Source: Thermoplasmata archaeon (GTDB lineage Archaea; Thermoplasmatota; Thermoplasmata; Thermoplasmatales; Thermoplasmataceae). From it: a stretch of DNA of 64,000 bases. Positions within the stretch are counted from its first letter, which is position 1, and each line of letters opens with the position of its first letter. Positions 44,397 to 53,237 of this stretch are shown here, piece by piece. The position numbers and the translations under genes were made by a program. The stretch covers positions 1 through 64,000 of the forward strand of contig JAJYRA010000072.1 in the NCBI GenBank assembly GCA_021794355.1. The letters run 5' to 3'. The notes below the pieces were generated by a model. It searched no databases. It was given only the letters and a program-made list of their open reading frames with translations, and had not been told where the DNA came from.

Positions 44397-44957
44397 ATGA
44401 TGAATAAAGTAAAAGTAACGCTTGAAAAGGACCTTCGAAAAAAATTAGGGATCAGACAGTTTCCCATTATGAAGGGAGATATTGTCAAAATAATAAAGGG
44501 AAGTAGAAGAGGAGAAGGAGGAAAGGTAGCATCAGTAGACCACAGGCACTCACTGATAATAATAGACGGAATAAATATAGCAAAGGCCGATGGAAAAGAG
44601 AAGTCGTTTCCAATACAGCCAGAAAAGATAGAAATTACAAAACTTGACCTGACCATGGAAGAAAGGTCCGGAAGGATAAGGGAACTTGCGTCCATGAAGA
44701 ATATAGTTCTGAACGATCAGACCCTTGAGGAGTATTCCACAAAGAGTGAACCAGAAGAACCTGAAGTTCCAATGGAATCTGAAGAGTTGAAAACAGAAGA
44801 AATGGGAATACAGGAGAATGAGGTATATGACGATCAGGCATCCGAAGATTCAGAGGCGGAGGAATTTCCTGAAAAGGAAGCTCAGGATGATGGAGAGGAC
44901 GATGAAAGTGACGAAGATGAACCAGATGATGAAACCGAAGGAGATGAACAAAAATGA
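44397..44957 (+). CDS. rpl24: Ribosomal protein L24 (uL24) with long acidic tail
   Basis: Assembly-initiating protein at the tunnel exit. The KOW motif region GDIVKIIKGSRRGEGGKVASV and the archaeal SFPIQPEKIEITKLDL segment occupy residues 1-110. Residues 117-186 form an added tail in which about half the residues are Asp or Glu (EDDESDEDEPDD). Usual archaeal L24 is about 120 aa, so this copy is some 65 residues longer. The frame is clean and overlaps rps4e by 4 nt, so the tail is genuinely translated. Confidence 0.95.
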   Translation: MMNKVKVTLEKDLRKKLGIRQFPIMKGDIVKIIKGSRRGEGGKVASVDHRHSLIIIDGINIAKADGKEKSFPIQPEKIEITKLDLTMEERSGRIRELASMKNIVLNDQTLEEYSTKSEPEEPEVPMESEELKTEEMGIQENEVYDDQASEDSEAEEFPEKEAQDDGEDDESDEDEPDDETEGDEQK

Positions 44958-45667
44958 TTAACAAGACGAAAAGGCAGATGATTCCACGAGTCGTGAAAAT
45001 ACCCAGGAAGTCGTATTTCTGGGGATCAACCTCAATGGCTGGACCACATAAGAAGAATGCATCTGTTCCTATGTTGCACATATTAAGAGATTACCTATCT
45101 CTTGGAGACAAGGAGAGAGAAATCACAAGACTATTGAATAATAAGCTCGTGAATGTCGATGGAAAAGCCATAAAGGAAAAAAAATATCCCACTGGCTTCA
45201 TGGATCTTGTCACGATACCCAGTATGAAAAAGAGTTACAGAATTCTATATGACAGGCTGGGTAGGCTAACACCTGTACCTGAAAGAGATGAAAATTCCAA
45301 TGTTAAGCCAAGAAAGGTGCTAAACAAATTTACCGTAAAGGGGAACAAAACAATGATAGTTTGCCATGATGGATATAATTTCATAAGTGATAATAAGACA
45401 ATATCCACAGGAGACGTCGTATTATTCAACGTAAAAGAAAAAAAGATTGATGGAACCATAAAGCTTCAGGAAGGATCTAAGGTGTTCCTCACGGGTGGTA
45501 ATCACGTGGGCTCAGTTGCAACGGTAAAGTCCATTGAAGTAAGTAAATCCTCATCGTCAAACCTCATATCTATGGAAGAGGGATTTGCAACCATAGAGGA
45601 ATACGTCTTTCCCATTGGAAATCTGAAGTTCAACAGTATCGAATTGAAGGGAGGTAATGCGGAATGA
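44954..45667 (+). CDS. rps4e: Ribosomal protein S4e (eS4)
   Basis: Archaeal/eukaryal small-subunit protein with an S4 RNA-binding fold (LLNNKLVNVDGKAIKEKKYPTG) and a C-terminal KOW-like domain (GSKVFLTGGNHVGSVATVKS). The N-terminal SMAGPHKKNASVPMLHILRD is typical. 237 aa; overlaps its neighbours by 4 nt on both sides. Confidence 0.96.
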   Translation: MINKTKRQMIPRVVKIPRKSYFWGSTSMAGPHKKNASVPMLHILRDYLSLGDKEREITRLLNNKLVNVDGKAIKEKKYPTGFMDLVTIPSMKKSYRILYDRLGRLTPVPERDENSNVKPRKVLNKFTVKGNKTMIVCHDGYNFISDNKTISTGDVVLFNVKEKKIDGTIKLQEGSKVFLTGGNHVGSVATVKSIEVSKSSSSNLISMEEGFATIEEYVFPIGNLKFNSIELKGGNAE

Positions 45668-46185
45668 ATGCACAAAACCCAATGAGGGAAATAACTCTTG
45701 ATAAGATAGTGGTAAATATCGGCGTTGGACAGGCTGGTGACAGATTAAACAAGGCCGTAAAGGTTATAGAAATGATTACGGGGCATAAGCCTGTTCTTAC
45801 CACATCTAAGAAAACTGTTAGGGAGTTCAATTTGAGAAAGGGTCTGACCATAGGTGCTAAGGTTACGCTCAGAAAGGCTGATGCGGATAAATTCCTGAAG
45901 GAAGCACTATACGCCAGGGAATACAAATTCCCACATTATTCTGTGGACAAACAGGGAAATGCCTATTTTGGAATATCAGAATATACTGATTTCAAGGGAA
46001 TGAAATATGACCCGGAAATTGGAATATTCGGCATGGATGTTGCCGTAGTACTCAAGAGAAAAGGGGGATTTAGAAATGCAAAAAGAAACATCAGGAAAGA
46101 AAATCTTTCTTCCAAGCTGTTCATAACAAAGGAAGAAACCCTGGCTTTTTTAAAGGAAAAATACCAGGTAGAGGTGATCAATTAA
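45664..46185 (+). CDS. rpl5: Ribosomal protein L5 (uL5)
   Basis: Binds 5S rRNA in the central protuberance. [37 protein letters not shown] and [17 protein letters not shown] are conserved. 173 aa. GGAGGTAATGCGGA precedes the ATG; its TAA overlaps the rps14 ATG. Confidence 0.96.
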   Translation: MNAQNPMREITLDKIVVNIGVGQAGDRLNKAVKVIEMITGHKPVLTTSKKTVREFNLRKGLTIGAKVTLRKADADKFLKEALYAREYKFPHYSVDKQGNAYFGISEYTDFKGMKYDPEIGIFGMDVAVVLKRKGGFRNAKRNIRKENLSSKLFITKEETLAFLKEKYQVEVIN

Positions 46186-46346
46186 TGTCAAATATAGTAC
46201 TGAGGCCAACCAAGAAATTCGGAAGAGTTGAAGGTTGCGTGAGATGCGGAAGAAAAAGAGGAATGGTAAGGAGATATGGAATTAGGATGTGCAGGCAGTG
46301 CTTCAGGGAGACAGCGCCCTCCATAGGCTTTAAAAAATTCAGTTGA
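46185..46346 (+). CDS. rps14: Ribosomal protein S14 (uS14), zinc-binding; not in ORF track
   Basis: 53 aa read directly from the sequence: starts [18 protein letters not shown], with zinc ligands CVRCGRKRG and CRQCFRE, and ends IGFKKFS before TGA 46344-46346. The ATG overlaps the rpl5 stop (TAATG) and GAGGTGATCA lies just upstream. Its position between rpl5 and rps8 is the standard order. Confidence 0.96.
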   Translation: MSNIVLRPTKKFGRVEGCVRCGRKRGMVRRYGIRMCRQCFRETAPSIGFKKFS

Positions 46347-46355
46347 GGTGATAAT

Positions 46356-46745
46356 GTGAGACATGATCCATTAAATGATATAATTAACACAATAAAAAAT
46401 GCTTCAAGTATAGGGAAGAGGGAAATCGAGGTAGGGCCAGCAGCAAGGATGATTGGTCGCGTTCTCAAGGTAATGCAGGACTATAACTATATTTCAAGTT
46501 TTGAAGTCGTAGAGGATGGTCAGGGAGGAAAGTTCAAGATCAAGCTGAATAGCACGATTAATAATTGTGGGACCATAAAGCCAAGATACTCTGTTAAGAA
46601 AGTGAATCTTGATATGTTTGAGTCCAGGTACTTGCCCGCCCAGGATTTTGGGATACTTATTGTCACAACAACCAAGGGTGTCATGAGTCACGTGGAGGCA
46701 AGGAAACATGGGTTAGGAGGAAAACTGCTGGCTTACATATATTAG
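46356..46745 (+). CDS. rps8: Ribosomal protein S8 (uS8)
   Basis: Central-domain 16S rRNA binder. RHDPLNDIINTIKNASSIGK at the start and the C-terminal ILIVTTTKGVMSHVEARKHG are diagnostic. 129 aa from a GTG at 46356; GAGGTGAT (46345-46352) supports it, and an ATG two bases earlier is out of frame. Confidence 0.96.
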   Translation: MRHDPLNDIINTIKNASSIGKREIEVGPAARMIGRVLKVMQDYNYISSFEVVEDGQGGKFKIKLNSTINNCGTIKPRYSVKKVNLDMFESRYLPAQDFGILIVTTTKGVMSHVEARKHGLGGKLLAYIY

Positions 46746-46754
46746 GTGAAAAAA

Positions 46755-47297
46755 ATGGTTAATTGGAAAGAATCGGAGAAATTAAAAACACCATCAGGAG
46801 TAAAAGCAGAGATGAAAGAGGGTGTTCTAGAAGTTACTGGTAAGCTGGGTAAAGTTACCAGAAATTTCGCAGATAATTACGTAAGAGTCCAGGTCGTGGA
46901 CGGATCTGTTTCAATTGAGAAATCAAAGGAAAACAGGTACACAAGGGCAATATCTGGAACCTGGAATTCAGAGATCAAGAATATGTTCAAGGGGGTGCAG
47001 GAAGGCTTTACATATACAATGAAAGTTGATTATACGCATTTCCCTACGAGGGTCTCTGTAAGAGGAAACATATTGCTGGTAGAAAATTTCCTTGGTGAAA
47101 GGAGTCCAAGGGAGGCAAAGATACTTGGATCAACAAAGGTTTCAATTAAGGGGGACAGAATTACACTTACGGGCATTGACAAGCGTGAAATAGGAGAAAC
47201 CTGTTCAAACATAGAACGGGCAACAAAGATAAGGGGATTTGATCTGAGAATATTCCAGGATGGGATCTTCCCAATAGATACGGAGGTAGAAGAATAA
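46755..47297 (+). CDS. rpl6: Ribosomal protein L6 (uL6)
   Basis: Two-domain protein near the factor-binding site. EGVLEVTGKLGKVTRNFAD and VRGNILLVENFLGERSPREA are conserved. The track start (GTG 46746) lies inside the Shine-Dalgarno TAGGTGA; ATG 46755 (MVNWKES) has a 6-nt spacing and is preferred, giving 180 aa. Confidence 0.95.
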   Translation: MVNWKESEKLKTPSGVKAEMKEGVLEVTGKLGKVTRNFADNYVRVQVVDGSVSIEKSKENRYTRAISGTWNSEIKNMFKGVQEGFTYTMKVDYTHFPTRVSVRGNILLVENFLGERSPREAKILGSTKVSIKGDRITLTGIDKREIGETCSNIERATKIRGFDLRIFQDGIFPIDTEVEE

Positions 47298-47707
47298 TGA
47301 CATCCTCAATTAAGCCGACCATGAGCAAGGAAGAAAAGAAGTTGCTCAAAGAGAAAAATGAACAGGCAAGAAAAAGAGTAGAATTCAGGAGACAGGAATG
47401 GTTCAGGTATAAAAAATTCGGTGAAGAATACAGGAAGCCGAGAGGATATCACTCCAAAATGAGGGAAAAACTGGCCAGGAGACCACCTGTTGTTGATGTT
47501 GGATACAGGGGACCAAAGGCCGTTAGATACTTACACCCATCCGGCTTTCAGGAGGTCTTGGTGCATAATCTGGCAGAACTTGAAGCCATAAACCCAGCGA
47601 GGGAAGCATGCAGAATTTCAGCTACGGTTGGCCTTAAAAAGAGGGAGGTTCTTGAAGGCAGAGCCGATGAGTTGGGTATCAGGATATTAAACAGGAAGGT
47701 GCAGTAA
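47297..47707 (+). CDS. rpl32e: Ribosomal protein L32e (eL32)
   Basis: Archaeal/eukaryal large-subunit protein. RVEFRRQEWFRYKKFGEEYR, KPRGYHSKMREKL and VDVGYRGPKAVRYLHPSGF are its signature. 136 aa. Overlaps rpl6 by one base and abuts rpl19e. Confidence 0.96.
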   Translation: MTSSIKPTMSKEEKKLLKEKNEQARKRVEFRRQEWFRYKKFGEEYRKPRGYHSKMREKLARRPPVVDVGYRGPKAVRYLHPSGFQEVLVHNLAELEAINPAREACRISATVGLKKREVLEGRADELGIRILNRKVQ

Positions 47708-48157
47708 ATGAGGATAGAAACTGCTAAGAGAATAGCTGCTGATGAATATAAATCCGGAACATCAAGAATATGGATTGACATGGACAGTCTTACCCTTGTA
47801 CAGGAAGCAGCAACGAGAGAAGATGTCAGAAATCTTATGGAAAAGCATGTTATACAGGCAAAGCCCAAAAAAGGGAATTCCAATGCAAGGTTCAAGAAAA
47901 GGCTTAAACAACTTGCAAAGGAAAGAAGAAGGGGTCCAGGTTCTGTAAGAGGAACGAGGAACGCCAGATTTCCAAGGAAAAGACGATGGATAAAGACCAT
48001 AAGAGCGCTGAGGGATGAATTGAGAACATTAAAGGCAGAAAACAAGATCGATGCCAAAACCTACCGTAAGTATTACAGGATCGTAAAGGGTGGAACTATT
48101 AAGTCCAGAGCACAATTACGATCTCAGATAAGGCTTGCAGGACTGCTAGGTGAATAA
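47708..48157 (+). CDS. rpl19e: Ribosomal protein L19e (eL19)
   Basis: Archaeal/eukaryal large-subunit protein forming an inter-subunit bridge. KRIAADEYKSGTSRIWIDMD at the N-terminus, then a basic helix with RRGPGSVRGTRNARFPRK. 149 aa. Its end overlaps the ribosome-binding site of rpl18. Confidence 0.96.
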   Translation: MRIETAKRIAADEYKSGTSRIWIDMDSLTLVQEAATREDVRNLMEKHVIQAKPKKGNSNARFKKRLKQLAKERRRGPGSVRGTRNARFPRKRRWIKTIRALRDELRTLKAENKIDAKTYRKYYRIVKGGTIKSRAQLRSQIRLAGLLGE

Positions 48158-48158
48158 A

Positions 48159-48644
48159 ATGAAAACGCCAACACTATTAAAACGAAAAAAAGAAGGAGTA
48201 ACGGATTATCGTAAAAGACTGAATCTACTAAAATCCGAAAGCCCCAGGCTGGTTGTTAGGGTATCCAGAAAAGGACTTACGGCACAGATAGCTGAATATG
48301 ATCCCGATGGGGATATAATAAAAGGCACGGTTACGTCAAGAGTACTGGAAAAGAATCTTGGTGTGAAGGGGAACAATACTCAATCGTGCTATCTTGCGGG
48401 ATACTATCTGGGAAAAGTAACACAGAAAAAGGACATTGATTATGCCATACTGGATATAGGTAGGTTTGATCTTGTAAAGGGTGGAAGAATCGCCTCAGTT
48501 CTTAAGGGATTTATAGATTCTGGAGTCGAGGTGCCCTGCTCAGAGGAAATATTCCCAAATAAGGAAAGGTTAAATGGAAAGCATCTTAAAGCACCATTGA
48601 ACCTGGAAGAATTTAAGAAAAAAATAGATGAGAAGGTGAAATAA
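48159..48644 (+). CDS. rpl18: Ribosomal protein L18 (uL18)
   Basis: 5S rRNA-binding protein. RKRLNLLKSESPRLVVRVS and GVKGNNTQSCYLAGYYLGK match archaeal L18, with the longer C-terminal domain of this lineage. ATG 48159 is chosen over GTG 48150 because AGGTGA (48148-48153) lies 5 nt upstream. 161 aa. Confidence 0.95.
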   Translation: MKTPTLLKRKKEGVTDYRKRLNLLKSESPRLVVRVSRKGLTAQIAEYDPDGDIIKGTVTSRVLEKNLGVKGNNTQSCYLAGYYLGKVTQKKDIDYAILDIGRFDLVKGGRIASVLKGFIDSGVEVPCSEEIFPNKERLNGKHLKAPLNLEEFKKKIDEKVK

Positions 48645-48645
48645 A

Positions 48646-49308
48646 ATGGAAGGAGAACAATGGACACCAAAAACAGAGCTTGGCAAACTCGTAGCATCTG
48701 GAGAGATAAAATCCATGTCAGAAGCTCTCAAAATGAAACTTCCCTTAAGGGAATATCAGATTGTGGACATATTGATGCCGGAACTCAAGGATGAGATTAT
48801 TTACATAGAAAGAGCCCAAAGAATGACTGACTCAGGAAGGAGAATGAACTACTCAATTACCGCAGTTGTGGGGAATGAGGATGGATTTGTTGGGCTGGGA
48901 CGAGGAAAGGCCAAGGAAGCAGCACCTGCCATCAGAAAATCCATAAACAATGCGAAATTAAACATAGTGGAAATCAGGAGAGGTTGTGGATCTTGGGAAT
49001 GTGGATGTGGCAGAGCACACACAGTTCCATTTCAGGTCACAGGGCACGTAGGTTCTGTTACTGTGAGGATAAAGCCATCTCCTCAGGGAGTCGGCAGGGC
49101 AACAGGTGATGTTGCAAAAACCATACTGAGAATGGCCGGGATAGAGGATGCGTGGGGATTTGCCAAGGGGCATACGAAAACAACGGTAAATTACGCCGAG
49201 GCAACCTTCGCTGCTCTGAAGCAGACCATAGAGATGAGGATAAATCCAAGCATCGTACTGAGTACACCAATATACAAGGGGAGTGTTGCAAATGCTGGCG
49301 GTAATTAG
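48646..49308 (+). CDS. rps5: Ribosomal protein S5 (uS5)
   Basis: Decoding-fidelity protein of the small subunit. YSITAVVGNEDGFVGLGRGK, IRRGCGSWECGCGRAHTVPF and RVKP-type VTVRIKPSPQGVGRATGDV are archaeal S5 hallmarks. 220 aa. Its 3' end overlaps the 5' end of rpl30. Confidence 0.97.
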   Translation: MEGEQWTPKTELGKLVASGEIKSMSEALKMKLPLREYQIVDILMPELKDEIIYIERAQRMTDSGRRMNYSITAVVGNEDGFVGLGRGKAKEAAPAIRKSINNAKLNIVEIRRGCGSWECGCGRAHTVPFQVTGHVGSVTVRIKPSPQGVGRATGDVAKTILRMAGIEDAWGFAKGHTKTTVNYAEATFAALKQTIEMRINPSIVLSTPIYKGSVANAGGN

Positions 49309-49783
49309 GGTAAGAGGAACAACAGGTGTAAGGCCACAGGCTCAAAAATCCTGTTCGCTTATGAGATTGCATCACATAAACCACATGGCTCTAATGAACG
49401 AATCGGAGACACTTCAGGGAATGCTCCAAACTTCGAAGGATTATATAACATGGGGAGAAATCGATAAGGAAACCCTTATTGAAGTGTTGAAAACAAGGGC
49501 ACTGCTGGAAGGAAGAAAACCACTTACGGAGGAATATGTCAAGGAAAAAATGGGAATTGAGAGTTTTTCTCATCTTGCACAGCAGATGATGGAAGGACAG
49601 CTTAAATTTTCTGACATTCCAGGCATAGTGCCAGTACTGAGACTTCACCCACCAAAGGGTGGCTACGAATACATAAGATCACAGTACAAAAAGGAAGGAA
49701 CCCTAGGATACAGGGGTTCAGAAATAAACATTCTGATTAGGAAAATGTTAATTCCGGGGGTGAAACTAGATGGTAAGAACTAA
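49292..49783 (+). CDS. rpl30: Ribosomal protein L30 (uL30)
   Basis: Large-subunit protein of the archaeal long form. MLAVIRVRGTTGVRP is the canonical start, so ATG 49292 is preferred to GTG 49283; LRLHRINH-type LMRLHHINHMALM follows and RLHPPKGGYE lies near the end. 163 aa. Overlaps rps5 by 17 nt and rpl15 by 14 nt. Confidence 0.94.
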   Translation: MLAVIRVRGTTGVRPQAQKSCSLMRLHHINHMALMNESETLQGMLQTSKDYITWGEIDKETLIEVLKTRALLEGRKPLTEEYVKEKMGIESFSHLAQQMMEGQLKFSDIPGIVPVLRLHPPKGGYEYIRSQYKKEGTLGYRGSEINILIRKMLIPGVKLDGKN

Positions 49784-50213
49784 AACTAAAAAACAGAGAG
49801 GAAGTAGATACGGAAGGGGATTCAAATCAGGTAGAGGAAAGGGAAAGAGAGGAGGTTCTGGTCTCGCCGGTTTGGGAAAGCATAGAACTCAACTTGTAAT
49901 AAAATATGATCCAGATCACTTCGGTGTACACGGCTTTAAAAGTCATAAACAGGGAAAACTCGAAATCCCAATTACATTGAAAGAACTTACTGAATCCCTG
50001 GAAATACTAAAAAACAAAGGGTTTGTAAAAGAGGACAACGGGCAGACAGTGGTGGATCTAAAATCTGCCGGGTATACGAAGCTTCTTTCAACTGGGGATT
50101 TTAAGGTTAAGTCTAAGATTATTGTGCCCAAAACAACCGAAAGATGCATAAATAAGCTTATGGTTACAGGGGTATCGGTAGAGGTAGATGAGCAAAAAGA
50201 TAGAGCGGAATAA
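49770..50213 (+). CDS. rpl15: Ribosomal protein L15 (uL15)
   Basis: Late-assembly large-subunit protein. N-terminal Gly/Arg-rich stretch RGSRYGRGFKSGRGKGKRGG, then IKYDPDHFGVHGFKSH. 147 aa. GGGGGTGAAA lies upstream; the last 26 nt overlap the start of secY. Confidence 0.95.
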   Translation: MVRTKTKKQRGSRYGRGFKSGRGKGKRGGSGLAGLGKHRTQLVIKYDPDHFGVHGFKSHKQGKLEIPITLKELTESLEILKNKGFVKEDNGQTVVDLKSAGYTKLLSTGDFKVKSKIIVPKTTERCINKLMVTGVSVEVDEQKDRAE

Positions 50214-51975
50214 AGCCTCCAGCATACCAACCATAATCCTTTATGTCATGGTTATGGTGGGCTTCTGGTATTTCAGTAAATTACCCTTTGAACAGTTACT
50301 CATAGCGGCTGCCTTTTTGGCTCCGTTATTTGGAATTCTTTACTTGGTCCTAAGTTACAATGGACCAAAAAAATCTAAACTTTACGGACTGGAAAATCTT
50401 ACCGCTAAATTGCCTGCAGTCAAGAAAGCAAAAGGGCACGTGCAATTTAAGTACAAGTTGTTATGGACATTCGTTGTTGTTGTACTCTATTTCGTTCTTA
50501 CAAATATATACATTTACGGACTGGATCAGAGTAAAACAGTTGATGTTTTTGCCTCCTTCAGAGCTATATTTGCAGGAGCAGAAGGATCACTGATGGATCT
50601 GGGAATAGGACCAATTGTTACAGCCAGTATAGTTATGCAACTGTTTGCAGGGGCTAAAATATTCAATATTGATCTGACAAACTCTGATGACAAGGCCATT
50701 TATCAGGGAGTTCAGAAATTGATTGTTATATTGATGATCTTTGTGGAAGCTATACCTCAGGCATTTGGATATCTCGTTCCAGATCCTGCACTTATAACTT
50801 CTCTTAACTCCATGTATCCAGGATATGGATACTTCTTATCTGAATCCATAATTGTGGCACAACTATTCTTCGGGTCCTACCTTGTCTTCCTCATGGACGA
50901 ATTGGTCTCCAAGTATGGAATTGGTTCTGGGATATCTCTTTTCATTGCGGCCGGAGTTTCACAACAGTTATTTACCGGAGCATTTAACTGGGCTCCTGTA
51001 AACACAAAGCTGCCATACGCTCTTTCAACAACAGCGTCTTTAAACAACCCACCCGTAGGAACCATACCTAACGTAATATACACATCTATATTTGGTTCGG
51101 CTTCCTACCTGCAGAGTTCCCTGGGTATACCTAGATTACTATTTTCTCCTCCAAACCCCATAATAGCGCTCATAGGAACGCTGTTGATATTCTTCATAGT
51201 GGCATTCTTCCAGAGCAGCAAGGTTGAACTTCCCATAGCTCATGAAAGGGTGAGGGGTGCAAGGGGCAGGTATCCATTGCAACTTTTCTATGCATCCAAT
51301 ATACCGGTTATCTTGGCAACAGCCCTACTGGCCAACGTTTCAATGTGGACGCTTTTGTTTTGGAGTAGTCCGGCTTTGTCTCATATTCCCCTACTGGGGC
51401 ATAATCCCATGTTAGGGTCATATCTCACGCCTTCGGCCGCCAGTGCACTCAGCGTTTCATCATCACAACCCACCGGTGGACTTGCCTTCTACCTGTACAC
51501 ACCAAACGGTATTGCAGACTGGCTCTTCCCAATATTACAGCCTGCAGTATATGGCCCCACTGTGCTATTTAATCACACGGCTTGGGAAGAAGTCATTCAC
51601 ATAGTAGTGTTCGTCGGGTTTATGACCGGTGCCAGTATACTGTTCGCCAAATTCTGGATAGAAACCACCAACATGGGTCCATCGGCAGTAGCGAAACAGA
51701 TCATTTCTTCCGGTATGCAAATACCCGGATTCAGGAGGGACCCAAAGGTTCTGGAAAGGGTATTGAAAAAGTACATACCTGTGATCACAGTGTTCAGTGG
51801 GGCAGCTGTAGGTCTCCTTGCTGCATCTGCTGATCTCATAGGAACAGTTGGACAGACATCGGGAACCGGTCTGTTGCTTGCCGTAGGTATAGTGATCCAA
51901 TTTTATGAGGCCATGGGAAGGGAACAGATGATGGAAATGCATCCGCTGATCAGGCAGTTCTTTTCGGGGGCGTAA
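50188..51975 (+). CDS. secY: Preprotein translocase SecY with N-terminal two-TM extension
   Basis: Channel subunit of the Sec translocon. The canonical part starts near residue 67 (YGLENLTAKLPAVKKAKGHV) with TM1 at about 92-110; GIGPIVTASIVMQLFAGAKI, YGIGSGISLFIAAGVSQQLF and VRGARGRYPLQLFYASNIPV are conserved SecY blocks. Ahead of it lie two extra hydrophobic helices (about 14-30 and 36-57). Loops between TM6 and TM9 are also long, for a total of 595 aa against about 440-490 in many archaea. GAGGTAG just before ATG 50188 supports translation of the extension. Last of the classical ribosomal block. Confidence 0.95.
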   Translation: MSKKIERNKASSIPTIILYVMVMVGFWYFSKLPFEQLLIAAAFLAPLFGILYLVLSYNGPKKSKLYGLENLTAKLPAVKKAKGHVQFKYKLLWTFVVVVLYFVLTNIYIYGLDQSKTVDVFASFRAIFAGAEGSLMDLGIGPIVTASIVMQLFAGAKIFNIDLTNSDDKAIYQGVQKLIVILMIFVEAIPQAFGYLVPDPALITSLNSMYPGYGYFLSESIIVAQLFFGSYLVFLMDELVSKYGIGSGISLFIAAGVSQQLFTGAFNWAPVNTKLPYALSTTASLNNPPVGTIPNVIYTSIFGSASYLQSSLGIPRLLFSPPNPIIALIGTLLIFFIVAFFQSSKVELPIAHERVRGARGRYPLQLFYASNIPVILATALLANVSMWTLLFWSSPALSHIPLLGHNPMLGSYLTPSAASALSVSSSQPTGGLAFYLYTPNGIADWLFPILQPAVYGPTVLFNHTAWEEVIHIVVFVGFMTGASILFAKFWIETTNMGPSAVAKQIISSGMQIPGFRRDPKVLERVLKKYIPVITVFSGAAVGLLAASADLIGTVGQTSGTGLLLAVGIVIQFYEAMGREQMMEMHPLIRQFFSGA

Positions 51976-51981
51976 GGTAAA

Positions 51982-52530
51982 ATGAGGGTTGTCATTGCCG
52001 GTGTTGCAGGGGTTGGAAAATCAACGGTGTTGAAATCCGTTGAAAAACTGACCAGTTACGACATCATCAACTTTGGCACCCTAATGTTTGAAATGGCCAA
52101 GGAGATAAAACTGATTGAAAGCAGGGATGAGATAAGAAGACTTAATGTGGACACGCAGATCAATTTGCAGAAGAAAGCAGCAGCAGCCATAGGTCAAATG
52201 GACAATGTCATCATAGACACGCACATGGCTATCAGGGGACCGAGAGGTTTTCTTCCCGGTCTTCCAGAATGGGTTATTAGGGAATTGAAGGTCAGCGCTT
52301 TTTTCCTTCTGGAAGCAGATCCTGTAGAAATAAGGAAAAGGAGAAATAATGATCCCAGCAGGTTAAGGGATGAAGAGAGTGTACAGGATATTGAGATGCA
52401 CCAGACGGTAAACAGGTCGTACGCTGTTTCCTATTCCATATTTACGGGTGCGACTGTTTCATTTATAGATAATTTACCCGGTCTTGCGGATGAGGTGGCT
52501 GAAAAAATTGTTGAGAGGTTATCAAAATGA
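51982..52530 (+). CDS. adkA: Adenylate kinase, archaeal AdkA type
   Basis: Interconverts AMP, ADP and ATP. P-loop VIAGVAGVGKSTVLK at the N-terminus, IIDTHMAIRGPRGFLPGLPE for AMP binding, and RKRRNNDPSRLRDEESV as the lid region of the archaeal trimeric enzyme. 182 aa. It follows secY by six bases, as in many archaea. Confidence 0.94.
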   Translation: MRVVIAGVAGVGKSTVLKSVEKLTSYDIINFGTLMFEMAKEIKLIESRDEIRRLNVDTQINLQKKAAAAIGQMDNVIIDTHMAIRGPRGFLPGLPEWVIRELKVSAFFLLEADPVEIRKRRNNDPSRLRDEESVQDIEMHQTVNRSYAVSYSIFTGATVSFIDNLPGLADEVAEKIVERLSK

Positions 52531-53237
52531 CGGAAATTAAGGATCAAAATATGGATAAAATGGAAAGGCAGAAGGAAATGCAGAAAAAAATGTTGAAATT
52601 TCAGGGCATGTATTTCCTCATGTTCATTTTCAGTCTAGTTGTAATTTATATTACTCCCATAAGGGACGCCATAGGCGGTGTTTTTCAATTTGCCCTTTTC
52701 CCCCTAATCGGCTTTAATTATAATTTTCCAGTTCTAACCATAGCTCTCTCAGGTATTCTAACAGGAATCGTCAGTGGTATTCCCAGATATTTTTTCACTG
52801 ACTGGCTGAAAATAGGAAAGGCACAGAACAGATCCCAGGCATTCAGAAAAGCACAGAATGCAGCATTCAAGGCCAACGACAGGGATAAGATAAACAAGCT
52901 CAGAAAACTTCAGCAGGAAAGCATGATGGATCAGCAGATGGTACAGATGAGCAGCACTGCTCCTCTCATCATCCTTTCCATGTTTACCCTGCTGATTTTT
53001 GTCTGGCTATATTTCTTCCTGGCACACCTAACATTCCCATACGTATCGTTTCCATGGGCCACAAATGTAGACCTTAATGCTGTTGTGGGATTTTTTCCCA
53101 GCTGGATTGTCATTTCATTCATTTCAAATATGGTGGTGGGATATATGATCACCATGGTCATAAAGTATGTAGATTTCTCTTATCAGCTGAGAAAGTACGA
53201 GGGAATGAACCCTTCTGAGGCCATGACTGTTAAATGA
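52527..53237 (+). CDS. DUF106/EMC3-family membrane protein (Oxa1 superfamily)
   Basis: 236 aa, three TM segments with a long cytoplasmic coiled-coil between the first and second. The pattern AFRKAQNAAFKANDRDKINKL and MSSTAPLIILSMFTLLIFVW are typical of archaeal DUF106, related to EMC3, TMCO1 and YidC/Oxa1 insertases. Adjacent to secY and overlapping adkA and cmk by 4 nt each, it is likely a membrane-protein insertase working beside SecY. Confidence 0.88.
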   Translation: MTEIKDQNMDKMERQKEMQKKMLKFQGMYFLMFIFSLVVIYITPIRDAIGGVFQFALFPLIGFNYNFPVLTIALSGILTGIVSGIPRYFFTDWLKIGKAQNRSQAFRKAQNAAFKANDRDKINKLRKLQQESMMDQQMVQMSSTAPLIILSMFTLLIFVWLYFFLAHLTFPYVSFPWATNVDLNAVVGFFPSWIVISFISNMVVGYMITMVIKYVDFSYQLRKYEGMNPSEAMTVK

